The translations under genes and the position numbers were made by a program. Positions 34,998-42,957 of a DNA stretch of 64,000 bases are shown piece after piece. The notes beneath the pieces are model-generated. The model saw nothing but the letters and a program-made list of their open reading frames with translations, did not search any database and had not been told where the DNA came from. The stretch's first letter is position 1. Every line of letters begins with the position of its first letter. Source of the DNA: Pseudomonas sp. RIT288 (GTDB lineage: Bacteria; Pseudomonadota; Gammaproteobacteria; Pseudomonadales; Pseudomonadaceae). Where the stretch lies: the NCBI RefSeq assembly GCF_000631985.1, contig NZ_JFYN01000006.1:124001-188000 (forward strand), given 5' to 3'.

Positions 34998-36377
34998 TTA
35001 GATTGCACTCGCCACCGTCGCCGGGCGAGGGGAGACCAGGCTGACCACTACAAAACTCACCAGACCTACTGCGAGGCTGTAGTAGATCGGTGTGTTGGCG
35101 TCCAGACCGTCCTTGAACATGAACAACAGCGCGGTGGCGAAACCCAGGCCCATGCTGGCGATGGCGCCGGCGGTGGTCGCACGTTTCCAGAAGATCGCAC
35201 CGATCAGCGGAATCAGCATGCCGCCGACCAACAGGTTGTAGGCCAGGGTCAGGGCGCTGATCACGTCATTCACCACCAGCGCGATACCCAGCACCACGAC
35301 ACCGGTGAGCAGAGTGAACAGACGGTTGATTGCCAGGCTCGACTGTTTGCCGCCGCGCAGTTTCGGCAGCAGGTCTTCGGTCAGGGTGGTGGCAGCGGCG
35401 AGCAGGCCGGCGCTGGCAGTGGACATCATCGCGGCCAGTGCCGCGGCGATCACCAGACCACGAATGCCGTCCGGCAGCGACAGTTTGACGATGGCGGCGA
35501 AGGCGTTGTTGACGTTGTCCAGATCCGGGATCAGCACGTGCGCAGCCATGCCGATCAGCGCGCAGGCCAGACCGTAAAGGATGCAGTAGATACCGGCGAT
35601 GCTGCCGGCGTACTGGGCGACTTTGGCGGTCTTGACGGTGAACACCCGTTGCCAGATGTCCTGACCGATCAGGATGCCGAAGAAGTAGATCATGAAGTAG
35701 GTGATGATCGTGTCCCAGCCGATGGTGGTGAAGTTGAACGCCGCTGCCGGCAGCTTCAGCACCAGTTCGTCCCAACCGCCGACGCGGTACAGGCAGATCG
35801 GCAACAGGATGAACATCAGGCCCACGGTCTTGATGATGAACTGGACAATGTCAGTCAGGGTCAGCGACCACATGCCGCCGATCGCCGAATAGATCACCAC
35901 CACGCCACCGCCGAGCAATACCGAGATCCAGAACGGCAGGCCGAACAGCACTTGCAGCACGGTGCCGATCGCCAGGATCGAGGTCACGCCGATCATCAGG
36001 GCATAGGCCAGCATGATCGCCGCGCTCGCCGAGCGGGCCATCGGGTTATAGCGTTTTTCCAGCACCTGGGTAACGGTGTAGATCTTCAGTTTCAGCAGCG
36101 GTTTGGCGAGAAACAGGTTCAGCGCGACAATGCCGCAACCCAGCGCGGCGCACAGCCAGAAACCGGAGATGCCATGCACGTAGCCCAGACGCACGGTGCC
36201 AACGGTGGATGCACCACCGAGCACGGTCGCGGCCATGGTGCCCATGTACAGGCTTGGGCCCAGGTTCCGCCCGGCGACCAGAAAGTCCTCGTTGGTCTTG
36301 GCCTTGCGCATGCCGTAGTAGCCGAGCAACAGCATGCCGGCGGCGTAGATGAGGACGACGAATAAATCCAAAGCCAT
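34998..36377 (-). CDS. Sodium:solute symporter (SSS family)
   Basis: A 459-residue inner-membrane symporter of the SSS family with about twelve or thirteen helices. Signature segments are VAGRNLGPSLYMGTMAATVLGG near residue 28, YSAIGGMWSLTLTDIVQFI near 150 and ALAAMMSTASAGLLAAATTL near 315 (the sodium-binding motif AAMMSTASA). The start MALDLFVVLIYAAG at 36377 matches the family; earlier frame comes from REPIN sequence. From memory it corresponds to the symporter next to the gbuA cluster in P. aeruginosa, so it may import a guanidino compound or a related acid. Confidence 0.9.
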   Translation of the reverse strand: MALDLFVVLIYAAGMLLLGYYGMRKAKTNEDFLVAGRNLGPSLYMGTMAATVLGGASTVGTVRLGYVHGISGFWLCAALGCGIVALNLFLAKPLLKLKIYTVTQVLEKRYNPMARSASAAIMLAYALMIGVTSILAIGTVLQVLFGLPFWISVLLGGGVVVIYSAIGGMWSLTLTDIVQFIIKTVGLMFILLPICLYRVGGWDELVLKLPAAAFNFTTIGWDTIITYFMIYFFGILIGQDIWQRVFTVKTAKVAQYAGSIAGIYCILYGLACALIGMAAHVLIPDLDNVNNAFAAIVKLSLPDGIRGLVIAAALAAMMSTASAGLLAAATTLTEDLLPKLRGGKQSSLAINRLFTLLTGVVVLGIALVVNDVISALTLAYNLLVGGMLIPLIGAIFWKRATTAGAIASMGLGFATALLFMFKDGLDANTPIYYSLAVGLVSFVVVSLVSPRPATVASAI

Positions 36378-36437
36378 GATGGCGTGTCTCCGATTGTCTT
36401 TTTTATGTGAAACAAATTTGGTTCGGTGTGGCTGCTC

Positions 36438-36530
36438 ACTGTGGGAGCGAGCCTGCTCGCGAAGGCGTCGGCACATTCAACAAAGAAGTGACTGACAGAT
36501 TGCTTTCGCGAGCAGGCTCGCTCCCACAGG
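36438..36530. repeat. REPIN, family C
   Basis: Arms GTGGGAGCGAGCCTGCTCGC and complement, about 90 bases. It sits within the gbu cluster between the NCS1 and SSS transporter genes, so could partly end or stabilise the transcript there. Confidence 0.9.
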
Positions 36531-36537
36531 GGGGGCG

Positions 36538-38040
36538 TCAGGCGGCCTGACGCAGTTCAGATTTTGCTACCACTTGGCTGCGGGCATCCGTGGGCCCGAA
36601 CACTTCGCGCGGTTCCGGAAACAGGCTCAGCAGCGTCAGGTACACCACCGACGCCAGGCCCAGAGTCACCGGCAGGCTGATGTCGATGCCGCCGGCCAAT
36701 TCACCCAGCGGGCCGACGAATTGCCCCGGCAAGTTGACGAAGCACAGGCCGACCGCCGCGCTCGGGATCCATGCGCCCAGGCCACGCCAGTTCCAGCCGT
36801 GATTGAACCAGTAGCGCCCGCCTTGCTCGCCGCGAGTGAACACCTGCAGGTCATCCGGGCAGTAGAAACCGCGACGCACCAGCAGGCCGATGATCATGAT
36901 CACCATCCATGGGGTGGTGCAGGTGATGATCAGCACGGCGAAGGTCGACACGCTCTGCACCAGGTTCGCCGCAAAGCGCCCGATGAAGATGAAGGCAATC
37001 GACAGCACGCCGATCAGCAGCGTCGCCTTGACCCGCGACAGCACCCGTGGAAACACGCTGGACATGTCCAGCCCGGTGCCATACAGCGAGGTGGTGCCGG
37101 TGGACATGCCGCCGATCACTGCGATCAGGCACACCGGCAGGAAGAACCAGCTCGGCGATACCGCCAGCAGGCCACCCACATAGTTGTTCGCCGCGATGTA
37201 GTCCGGCGCCTTGATCGCGACGATGGTCGCGGTGCTCAGGCCGAACAGGAACGGGATGAACGTGGCGATCTGCGACAGCACTACAGCGGCCATGATTCGC
37301 TGCCTGGACGTGTCACTCGGGATGTAGCGCGACCAGTCGCCAAGGAACGCACCGAAGGAAATCGGGTTGCTCATCGCGACCAGCGCCGCGCCGATGAAGG
37401 CTGCCCAGAAGCCCGGTTGACCGAGGTTCACCGTGCCCACGTAGTTCACATCGAAAGGACCGGCGAAGGCGAAGATGCCCAGCAGGAACAACAGGCTGGC
37501 GCTCCACACCGCGATCTTGTTCACCCACAGCAGAAAGCGGAAGCCGTAAATGCACACGGTCAGCACCAGAATCGCGAACAGACCGTAGGCCAGGCCCAAG
37601 GTCAGGTCGGTTTCCGGCAGACCGATCAGGCGTTTCGCCCCACCGATCAACGCATCCCCCGAACTCCACACCGAGAGCGAGAAAAACGCGATGGCGGTCA
37701 ACAGCGACAGGAACGAACCGACGATCCGCCCGTGCACGCCGAAGTGCGCTCCGGAGGACACGGCATTGTTGGTGCCGTTGATCGGGCCGAACAGGCCCAT
37801 CGGTGCGAGGATCAGCGAGCCGAGCAGCACGCCCAGCACAATCGCCCAGACACCGGCCTGAAATGACAGGCCGAACAGCACCGGGAAACTGCCGAGCACG
37901 GCGGTGGCAAAGGTGTTCGAACCGCCGAAGATCATCCGGAACAAGTCCGTCGGGCCTGCGGTGCGTTCGTGGTCCGGGATCTGTTCGACCCCGTGGGTTT
38001 CAATCTGCGTAAGGCTTTGGTCGTTGTTGTTGTTATTCAT
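36538..38040 (-). CDS. NCS1-family (cytosine/purine permease-type) transporter
   Basis: A 500-residue inner-membrane transporter with twelve predicted helices. Recognisable NCS1 features are GSFPVLFGLSFQAGVWAIVL near residue 50, NGTNNAVSSGAHFGVHGRIVG near 88, and SNPISFGAFLGDWSRYIPSD near 225 with the FLGDWSRYIP consensus. Relatives carry cytosine, allantoin, hydantoins or purines. Located after gbuA, it is a good candidate importer of the guanidino substrate, but this is inference. The Asn/Gln-rich N-terminus (MNNNNNDQSL) is unusual. Confidence 0.9.
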   Translation of the reverse strand: MNNNNNDQSLTQIETHGVEQIPDHERTAGPTDLFRMIFGGSNTFATAVLGSFPVLFGLSFQAGVWAIVLGVLLGSLILAPMGLFGPINGTNNAVSSGAHFGVHGRIVGSFLSLLTAIAFFSLSVWSSGDALIGGAKRLIGLPETDLTLGLAYGLFAILVLTVCIYGFRFLLWVNKIAVWSASLLFLLGIFAFAGPFDVNYVGTVNLGQPGFWAAFIGAALVAMSNPISFGAFLGDWSRYIPSDTSRQRIMAAVVLSQIATFIPFLFGLSTATIVAIKAPDYIAANNYVGGLLAVSPSWFFLPVCLIAVIGGMSTGTTSLYGTGLDMSSVFPRVLSRVKATLLIGVLSIAFIFIGRFAANLVQSVSTFAVLIITCTTPWMVIMIIGLLVRRGFYCPDDLQVFTRGEQGGRYWFNHGWNWRGLGAWIPSAAVGLCFVNLPGQFVGPLGELAGGIDISLPVTLGLASVVYLTLLSLFPEPREVFGPTDARSQVVAKSELRQAA

Positions 38041-38096
38041 GATCTGCTCCGATCATAAAGGCGCGCCTCATCGTGTGTGAGGCGTCACCTGTTTGG

Positions 38097-38519
38097 CTAA
38101 GGGGATGGCAGCCCTTCCGGCATTGCGGACAAATGTTCGTGGCAGGCCAGCCAATGGCCTTGTTGTTCTAGGCTCGACGCTTGTTTCCTGAAAACAATCG
38201 TCTCGCGCTCCTGGCTGAAATGTTGCTCCCCTTGCATGCGCAGCTCGGTGGCCACGTCATGGATAAACACCGCCACGTCACCTTGCAGGCTGACAAAGGC
38301 GTTGCTTGAAGTGCACGACAGCACTTCAAAGCCATCCTCGGCGCGCCAGCTGTCCCACAAGGCCTGATAGGCATCGCGCGACAGCAGCGGCTGTTCGAGG
38401 GTGTAAAACACGAAGCTCGCATCGGCGCTGAACGCGCCGAAATAAGCTTCGCGATCGTTACGAGCAAAGGCGGACACCAGATCGGCAGCCGCTTTCAATA
38501 CCTGATCACGTTCGTTCAT
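38097..38519 (-). CDS. NTF2-like (SnoaL-type) small protein
   Basis: A 140-residue cytoplasmic protein with the NTF2-like fold pattern: an N-terminal helix (VLKAAADLVSAFARNDREAYFGAFSADASFVF), strands with FEVLSCTSSNAFVSLQGDVAVFIHDVA, and a final strand ending WLACHEHLS. Members act as small-molecule binding proteins, isomerases or hydratases. It begins 10 bases after gbuA and ends 56 bases before the NCS1 gene, so it belongs to the guanidinobutyrate operon. Role there unknown. Confidence 0.8.
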   Translation of the reverse strand: MNERDQVLKAAADLVSAFARNDREAYFGAFSADASFVFYTLEQPLLSRDAYQALWDSWRAEDGFEVLSCTSSNAFVSLQGDVAVFIHDVATELRMQGEQHFSQERETIVFRKQASSLEQQGHWLACHEHLSAMPEGLPSP

Positions 38520-38529
38520 GGCCGAACCC

Positions 38530-39480
38530 TCAGCGGTGGACCACGCCAGGCAGTACGCAGAGCATTTCGTACAGCAGGTTGGCGGCCAGCAGCGAGGTGT
38601 TGCCGGTGGTGTCGTAAGCGGGCGAGACTTCTACCAGATCGCAGCCGATCAGGTCGAGGCCCTGGCAGCCGCGAACGACTTCAATCGCCTGAATGGTCGT
38701 CAGACCACCGATTTCCGGGGTGCCGGTGCCGGGCGCCCAGGCCGGGTCGATACCGTCGATGTCGAAGCTCAGGTACACCGGGCCACCACCGACTTTCTCG
38801 CGCACTTCGGCCATCAGCGGTGCCAGCGACTTGTGCCAGCACTCTTCGGCCTGCACCACGCGGAAACCCTGATCGCGGCTCCAGTTGAAGTCGTCAGCGG
38901 TGTAGCCCTGCGCGCGCAGACCAATCTGCACTACGCGGTCGCAGTCCAGCAGACCTTCTTCGACGGCGCGACGGAAGGTCGTGCCGTGGGCGATCTTCTC
39001 GCCGAACATGTGATCGTTGACGTCGGCGTGCGCATCGATGTGCACCAGACCGACCTTGCCGTGCTTCTTGTGAATCGCCCGCAGGATCGGCAGGGTGATG
39101 GTGTGGTCGCCACCCAGGGTCATCGGGATCACGTTGTGCTCGAGGATGTTGTCGTAGGCTTCTTCGATGATGCGCACGGCGTCGAGCAGGTTGAAGGTGT
39201 TGATCGCCACGTCACCGATGTCGGCGACCGACAGCGAGTCGAACGGCGCGGCGCCGGTGGCCATGTTGTACGGGCGGATCATCACCGATTCGGTGCGGAT
39301 GTCGCGCGGCCCGAAGCGAGTGCCGGGGCGCAGCGAAGTGCCGATGTCCAGTGGCACGCCAACGAAGGCAGCGTCCAGGCCGGCAGCGGTCGGTACATGG
39401 GGGAGTCGGAGCATGGTGGCGATGCCGCCGAAGCGCGGCATTTCATTGCCGCCCAGTGGTTGGTGAAGAATCTTGTCCAC
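38530..39480 (-). CDS. gbuA: Guanidinobutyrase / agmatinase-family ureohydrolase
   Basis: A 316-residue binuclear manganese ureohydrolase. Metal ligands are visible: H126 (GGDHTIT), D149, H151 and D153 (HIDAHADVND), and D240 and D242 (SFDIDGIDPAWAPGTGTPE). It hydrolyses a guanidino group to urea. The gene order gbuA, NTF2-like, NCS1 transporter, SSS symporter with a divergent LysR gene matches the P. aeruginosa gbu cluster (PA1418-PA1422 from memory), whose GbuA acts on 4-guanidinobutyrate. Agmatinase SpeB is the main alternative. Cytoplasmic. Confidence 0.9.
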   Translation of the reverse strand: MDKILHQPLGGNEMPRFGGIATMLRLPHVPTAAGLDAAFVGVPLDIGTSLRPGTRFGPRDIRTESVMIRPYNMATGAAPFDSLSVADIGDVAINTFNLLDAVRIIEEAYDNILEHNVIPMTLGGDHTITLPILRAIHKKHGKVGLVHIDAHADVNDHMFGEKIAHGTTFRRAVEEGLLDCDRVVQIGLRAQGYTADDFNWSRDQGFRVVQAEECWHKSLAPLMAEVREKVGGGPVYLSFDIDGIDPAWAPGTGTPEIGGLTTIQAIEVVRGCQGLDLIGCDLVEVSPAYDTTGNTSLLAANLLYEMLCVLPGVVHR

Positions 39481-39603
39481 GGGTAGGGCCTCATCGTCTT
39501 TGTTTTATTTATGTCGGCGCACCGTTGAGCACAGGTTCGGACGCCGCTGTGGGGCCGATTCTGCGAAATGTAGTGCGGGGGAAGAATCGCTACGGGCAAA
39601 AAC

Positions 39604-39627
39604 TTAGTTCAGATTTTTCTAAACTAA
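39604..39627. promoter_or_regulatory. Near-palindrome in the gbuA/gbuR divergent region
   Basis: TTAGTTCAGA and TCTAAACTAA form a 24-base near-perfect inverted repeat (one mismatch) in an AT-rich patch, 124 bases before gbuA and 158 before gbuR. Its size and position fit the LysR-type binding site of GbuR controlling gbuA. Confidence 0.55.
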
Positions 39628-39667
39628 TGGTCAGGCCCGGGATAGACTTCTTGCCAAGTGAAACACC

Positions 39668-39757
39668 CTTGTAGGCGCTGCCGAGGACTGCGATTTTTTG
39701 ATCTTGACCTTAAAAACAAAGATCAAAAGATCGCAGCCTTCGGCAGCTCCTACAGGG
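39668..39757. repeat. REPIN, family A (left arm degenerate)
   Basis: Left arm GTAGGCGCTGCCGAGGACTG has several changes from consensus; the right arm is intact. It lies between the gbu operator and gbuR, so the gbuR leader may contain it. Confidence 0.85.
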
Positions 39758-39784
39758 TGAAATCAACGGTGTTTGGAGAGCCGC

Positions 39785-40678
39785 ATGGCCAACGCTTTAC
39801 CCGACCTGAAACTATTGCGCATTTTCGTCAGCGTGGTCCGGCATCAGGGCTTCGCCAATGCACAGCAGGAGCTCAACCTGTCGACCTCGGCGATCAGCAC
39901 CTACATGAGCCAGCTCGAAGCGGCGCTCGGTCTGGTGCTGTGCCATCGCGGGCGCGGTGGGTTCAGCCTGACCAGCAAGGGTGAGCTGTTCCATCAGGAA
40001 ACCTTGCGCCTGCTGGCCGAACTCGAAGGTTTCGAGCAATACGCCGCCGCGCTCAAGGGCGAACTGCGTGGCACGCTCAACCTCGGGGTGATCGACTCCA
40101 CCGTCAGCGACAAGGCCTTGCCGTTCGCCGAAGCCATCGGTGCCTACAGTCAGGAACACCCGGCGGTGCATTTGCATCTGTCGGTGATGAGCCCGTACGA
40201 ACTGCAACTCGGCGTGCAGGACAATCGCCTCGATCTGGCCATCGGCGCGTTCTCCACGCGCATGAGCGGTCTGGTGTACATGCCGCTGTACCGCGAGCAG
40301 CACTGGCTGTATTGCAGCAGCCGGCATCCGTTGTTCAACGAGCGGCGGATTCCCGAGCAGGTCATCACCCAGCAACGCATGGTCGGCCGTGGCTACTGGA
40401 GTCAGGCAGAGCTGGCACGTCATGGATTCAAGCACAGCGCGGCGACCGTGGAGAGTATGGAGGCACAGCTGATTCTGGTGCTGTCCGGCGCCTACATCGG
40501 TTACCTGCCGGAGCATTACGCCCAGGCCTGGGCCGACAAGGGCGACTTGCGCGTGTTGCTGCCGGCGACCTTCGGTTATCAGGCGCCATTTTCGATGATC
40601 ATGCGCCGTGGCCGCAGCCGCGAACCGTTGATCCAGACGTTCCGTGATCTGCTCAAAGCGCAGTTGAATCAGGCGTAA
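39785..40678 (+). CDS. gbuR: LysR-family regulator of guanidinobutyrate genes
   Basis: A 297-residue LysR protein. The helix-turn-helix spans about residues 8-66 (QGFANAQQELNLSTSAISTYMS), and the effector domain begins near 90. GGAG stands 6 bases before the ATG at 39785; an in-frame TTG at 39773 is not favoured. It is divergent from gbuA with a palindrome between them, the standard layout for a LysR activator of the adjacent operon; the P. aeruginosa counterpart GbuR activates gbuA with 4-guanidinobutyrate. Assignment rests on context. Confidence 0.87.
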   Translation: MANALPDLKLLRIFVSVVRHQGFANAQQELNLSTSAISTYMSQLEAALGLVLCHRGRGGFSLTSKGELFHQETLRLLAELEGFEQYAAALKGELRGTLNLGVIDSTVSDKALPFAEAIGAYSQEHPAVHLHLSVMSPYELQLGVQDNRLDLAIGAFSTRMSGLVYMPLYREQHWLYCSSRHPLFNERRIPEQVITQQRMVGRGYWSQAELARHGFKHSAATVESMEAQLILVLSGAYIGYLPEHYAQAWADKGDLRVLLPATFGYQAPFSMIMRRGRSREPLIQTFRDLLKAQLNQA

Positions 40679-40683
40679 AAACT

Positions 40684-41277
40684 ATGTCCAGACCCCAATG
40701 CCCGCGCTGCCTGCGCCCACTCACCCATTGCCTGTGCCCACTGATCCCGAACCTCGACAGCCGCACCCGGGTGCTGCTGTTGCAGCATCCGAGCGAGGTC
40801 AATCATGCGCTCAACACCGCGCGATTGGCGGCGTTGGGTTTGACCAATGCCGAGCTGATTGTCGGCGAGGTATTCGAGGATTTACCTGCGCTGCTGAACC
40901 GGCCGGGGTATCAGGCGCGGTTGCTGTTTCCCGCTGACGATGCGCAGCCGATGCAGGCTTATGGAGAATCCGATGAACCGTTGCTGCTGGTGGTGCCGGA
41001 CGGCACCTGGCGCAAGGCACGCAAGATGCTCCACCTCAACCCGCTGCTGGCGGCGTTGCCACGGGTGACGCTGGCGCAGGGCGGGGTGTCGCGCTACCGG
41101 TTGCGCAAGGCCCCGGGGCCGGGGGCGTTGTCGACCATTGAGGCGATTGTGCAGGCGCTGGAAACCCTCGAGGCCCCGGCGACGTTTGCGCCGTTGTTGA
41201 AGCCGTTCGAGGCGTTGATCGAGGGGCAGATTGCGGCGATGGGGGCGGAGGTCTACCAGCGAAATCATGCGAAATAA
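40684..41277 (+). CDS. DTW-domain tRNA-uridine aminocarboxypropyltransferase
   Basis: A 197-residue protein of the DTW family (TapT/YfiP type), which transfers the aminocarboxypropyl group of S-adenosylmethionine to uridine 47 in tRNA to make acp3U. The zinc-type cysteine cluster CPRCLRPLTHCLC is at residues 6-18. The LLQHPSEVNHALNTARL segment follows, and the family DTW motif appears as DGTW near residue 106. The ATG comes 5 bases after the gbuR stop, so it may be co-transcribed by chance rather than function. Confidence 0.88.
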   Translation: MSRPQCPRCLRPLTHCLCPLIPNLDSRTRVLLLQHPSEVNHALNTARLAALGLTNAELIVGEVFEDLPALLNRPGYQARLLFPADDAQPMQAYGESDEPLLLVVPDGTWRKARKMLHLNPLLAALPRVTLAQGGVSRYRLRKAPGPGALSTIEAIVQALETLEAPATFAPLLKPFEALIEGQIAAMGAEVYQRNHAK

Positions 41278-41293
41278 TAGTTGTTGATACGGG

Positions 41294-41391
41294 CCTCTTC
41301 GCGAGCAGGCTCGCTCCCACATTTGATCGCAGATGTGCACAAATTATGTGCTCGGCTCAAATTCCCTGTGGGAGCGAGCCTGCTCGCGAAG
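41294..41391. repeat. REPIN, family C
   Basis: Arms TTCGCGAGCAGGCTCGCTCC and complement separated by about 55 bases of unrelated loop. Between convergent DTW and adaptor genes. Confidence 0.9.
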
Positions 41392-41425
41392 GCGTCGGAT
41401 CAATCACCGCAAATCCCAACAATGC

Positions 41426-42784
41426 CTACCGCTCGCGCATCGCCTCGGTCCGGGCTTTGAGCACTGGTTTGAGCAGGTAATCCAGCACGCTTTTCTCCCC
41501 GGTAATAATGTCCACCGTCGCCACCATCCCCGGGATGATCAGCAGCGGTTTCACATCCCCGCCCAAATGGTTTTTATCGGTGCGCACCTGAATCAGGTAG
41601 AAGCTGTTGCCCTTGTCATCGGTAATCGTGTCGGCGCCGATCAGTTCCAGTTTCGCGCTCAGCCCGCCGTAGATCGTGTAGTCATAGGCACTGAACTTGA
41701 CCATGGCTTTCTGGCCCGGATGGAGGAACGCGACGTCTTGCGGACGGACCTTGGCTTCGATCAGCAGGTTGTCCTCCAGTGGCACGATTTCCACCATGTC
41801 GCTGCCCGGCTGCACCACGCCGCCGATGGTGTTGACCTTGAGTTGCTTGATCACCCCGTGCACCGGTGAGGTCACGGTGGTGCGGCTGACCCGGTCGTCG
41901 ATGGCGATGCTCGACGCGGTGATTTTCGACAGGTCGGTGCGCTTCTGATTGAGGTCCTTGGCGGCGTCGGAGCGGAAGGTCTGTTCCGATTCGTCGATCT
42001 TGCTCTTGATCTCGTTGATCGCCGATTCCGCCCGTGGGATCGCCAAAGTCGTCGCGTTCAGCGAGCCGCGAATTTCCACCGCGCTGCGTTTCAGTCGCAG
42101 GATCTCCACCGGTGACACCGCACCAGTGCCGACCAGCGGCGCCGACATGTTCATCTCTTGCTGCAGCAGCGCCAGGCTGGAACTGTACTGGCCTTGCTTG
42201 GAGCGAAACTCCGCCAGCTCCTGAGTCTTCTGCCGCAGCTGTTCGGTGAGGGTGCGTTGCTCACTGGCCAGACGGCGCTGGCGCTGGTCGTACAGCGCCC
42301 GTTCGTCTTCGGCGACCTGTGGCGCCTTGGCGATCACCTCGTCAGACAGCTTGAACGGACGGCCCTCGGCTTCGGCGGAAAGGCGTTCGACTTGCGCGGT
42401 CAGCGCGTAACGGTCGGCTTCGCTCTCACCCTTGTTCGACAGGAAGCGTGTGTCATCCAGGCGCAGCAGCTTGTCGCCCTTGTTCACCATTTGCCCTTCA
42501 CGGACAAAAATCTCGGTGACGATCCCGCCTTCCAGGTTCTGGATCACCTGAACCTTGCTCGACGGAATTGCCTTGCCTTCGCCCATGGTCACTTCTTCAA
42601 GCACGGCGAACTTGGCCCAGACCAGCGCGCTGACCAGCAGCGCCGCGGCCAGCCACACGGTGATCCGCGACCAGCGCGGCGAATCCTGCAGCGAAGCGCC
42701 GGCGGTTTCCGGCATGAACTCGGCTTCGGCGCTTTTGCCGAAACTGTCGAAGTAGCCGCGCTCTTTCGAAGATGAAGCTGACAT
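41426..42784 (-). CDS. Type I secretion periplasmic adaptor (HlyD family, LapC-like)
   Basis: A 452-residue membrane-fusion protein. A cytoplasmic N-terminus (1-39), one membrane helix (about 40-60), then the lipoyl/barrel-sandwich half (VQVIQNLEGGIVTEIFVREGQMVNKGDKLLRLDD, near 82-115), a long coiled coil (about 135-325) and the second half (SRTTVTSPVHGVIKQLKVNTIGGVV near 330). It bridges the ABC ATPase and the outer-membrane channel for adhesin export. Third gene of the operon after the TolC-like and ATPase genes. Start MSASSSKERG at 42784 is the family form. Confidence 0.93.
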   Translation of the reverse strand: MSASSSKERGYFDSFGKSAEAEFMPETAGASLQDSPRWSRITVWLAAALLVSALVWAKFAVLEEVTMGEGKAIPSSKVQVIQNLEGGIVTEIFVREGQMVNKGDKLLRLDDTRFLSNKGESEADRYALTAQVERLSAEAEGRPFKLSDEVIAKAPQVAEDERALYDQRQRRLASEQRTLTEQLRQKTQELAEFRSKQGQYSSSLALLQQEMNMSAPLVGTGAVSPVEILRLKRSAVEIRGSLNATTLAIPRAESAINEIKSKIDESEQTFRSDAAKDLNQKRTDLSKITASSIAIDDRVSRTTVTSPVHGVIKQLKVNTIGGVVQPGSDMVEIVPLEDNLLIEAKVRPQDVAFLHPGQKAMVKFSAYDYTIYGGLSAKLELIGADTITDDKGNSFYLIQVRTDKNHLGGDVKPLLIIPGMVATVDIITGEKSVLDYLLKPVLKARTEAMRER

Positions 42785-42828
42785 GCGGCGATACCCCTCA
42801 CTCAAGAGAAACAGGTCAACACATTCCT

Positions 42829-42924
42829 TGTGGCGAGGGAGCTTGCTCCCGCTGGGTTGCGCAGCAGCCCCAAAGATCTTGTGGGCGCTGCGCACCCAAG
42901 CGGGAGCAAGCTCCCTCGCCACGG
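42829..42924. repeat. REPIN, family D
   Basis: A fourth family: GGCGAGGGAGCTTGCTCCCG and complement. The loop itself contains TTGCGCAGCAGCCCC and GTGGGCGCTGCGCACC, partly self-complementary. It lies between the ATPase and adaptor genes of the secretion operon. Confidence 0.88.
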
Positions 42925-42957
42925 ACAGTAGGTGGCCACCGGTTTATGTTGCATCGG

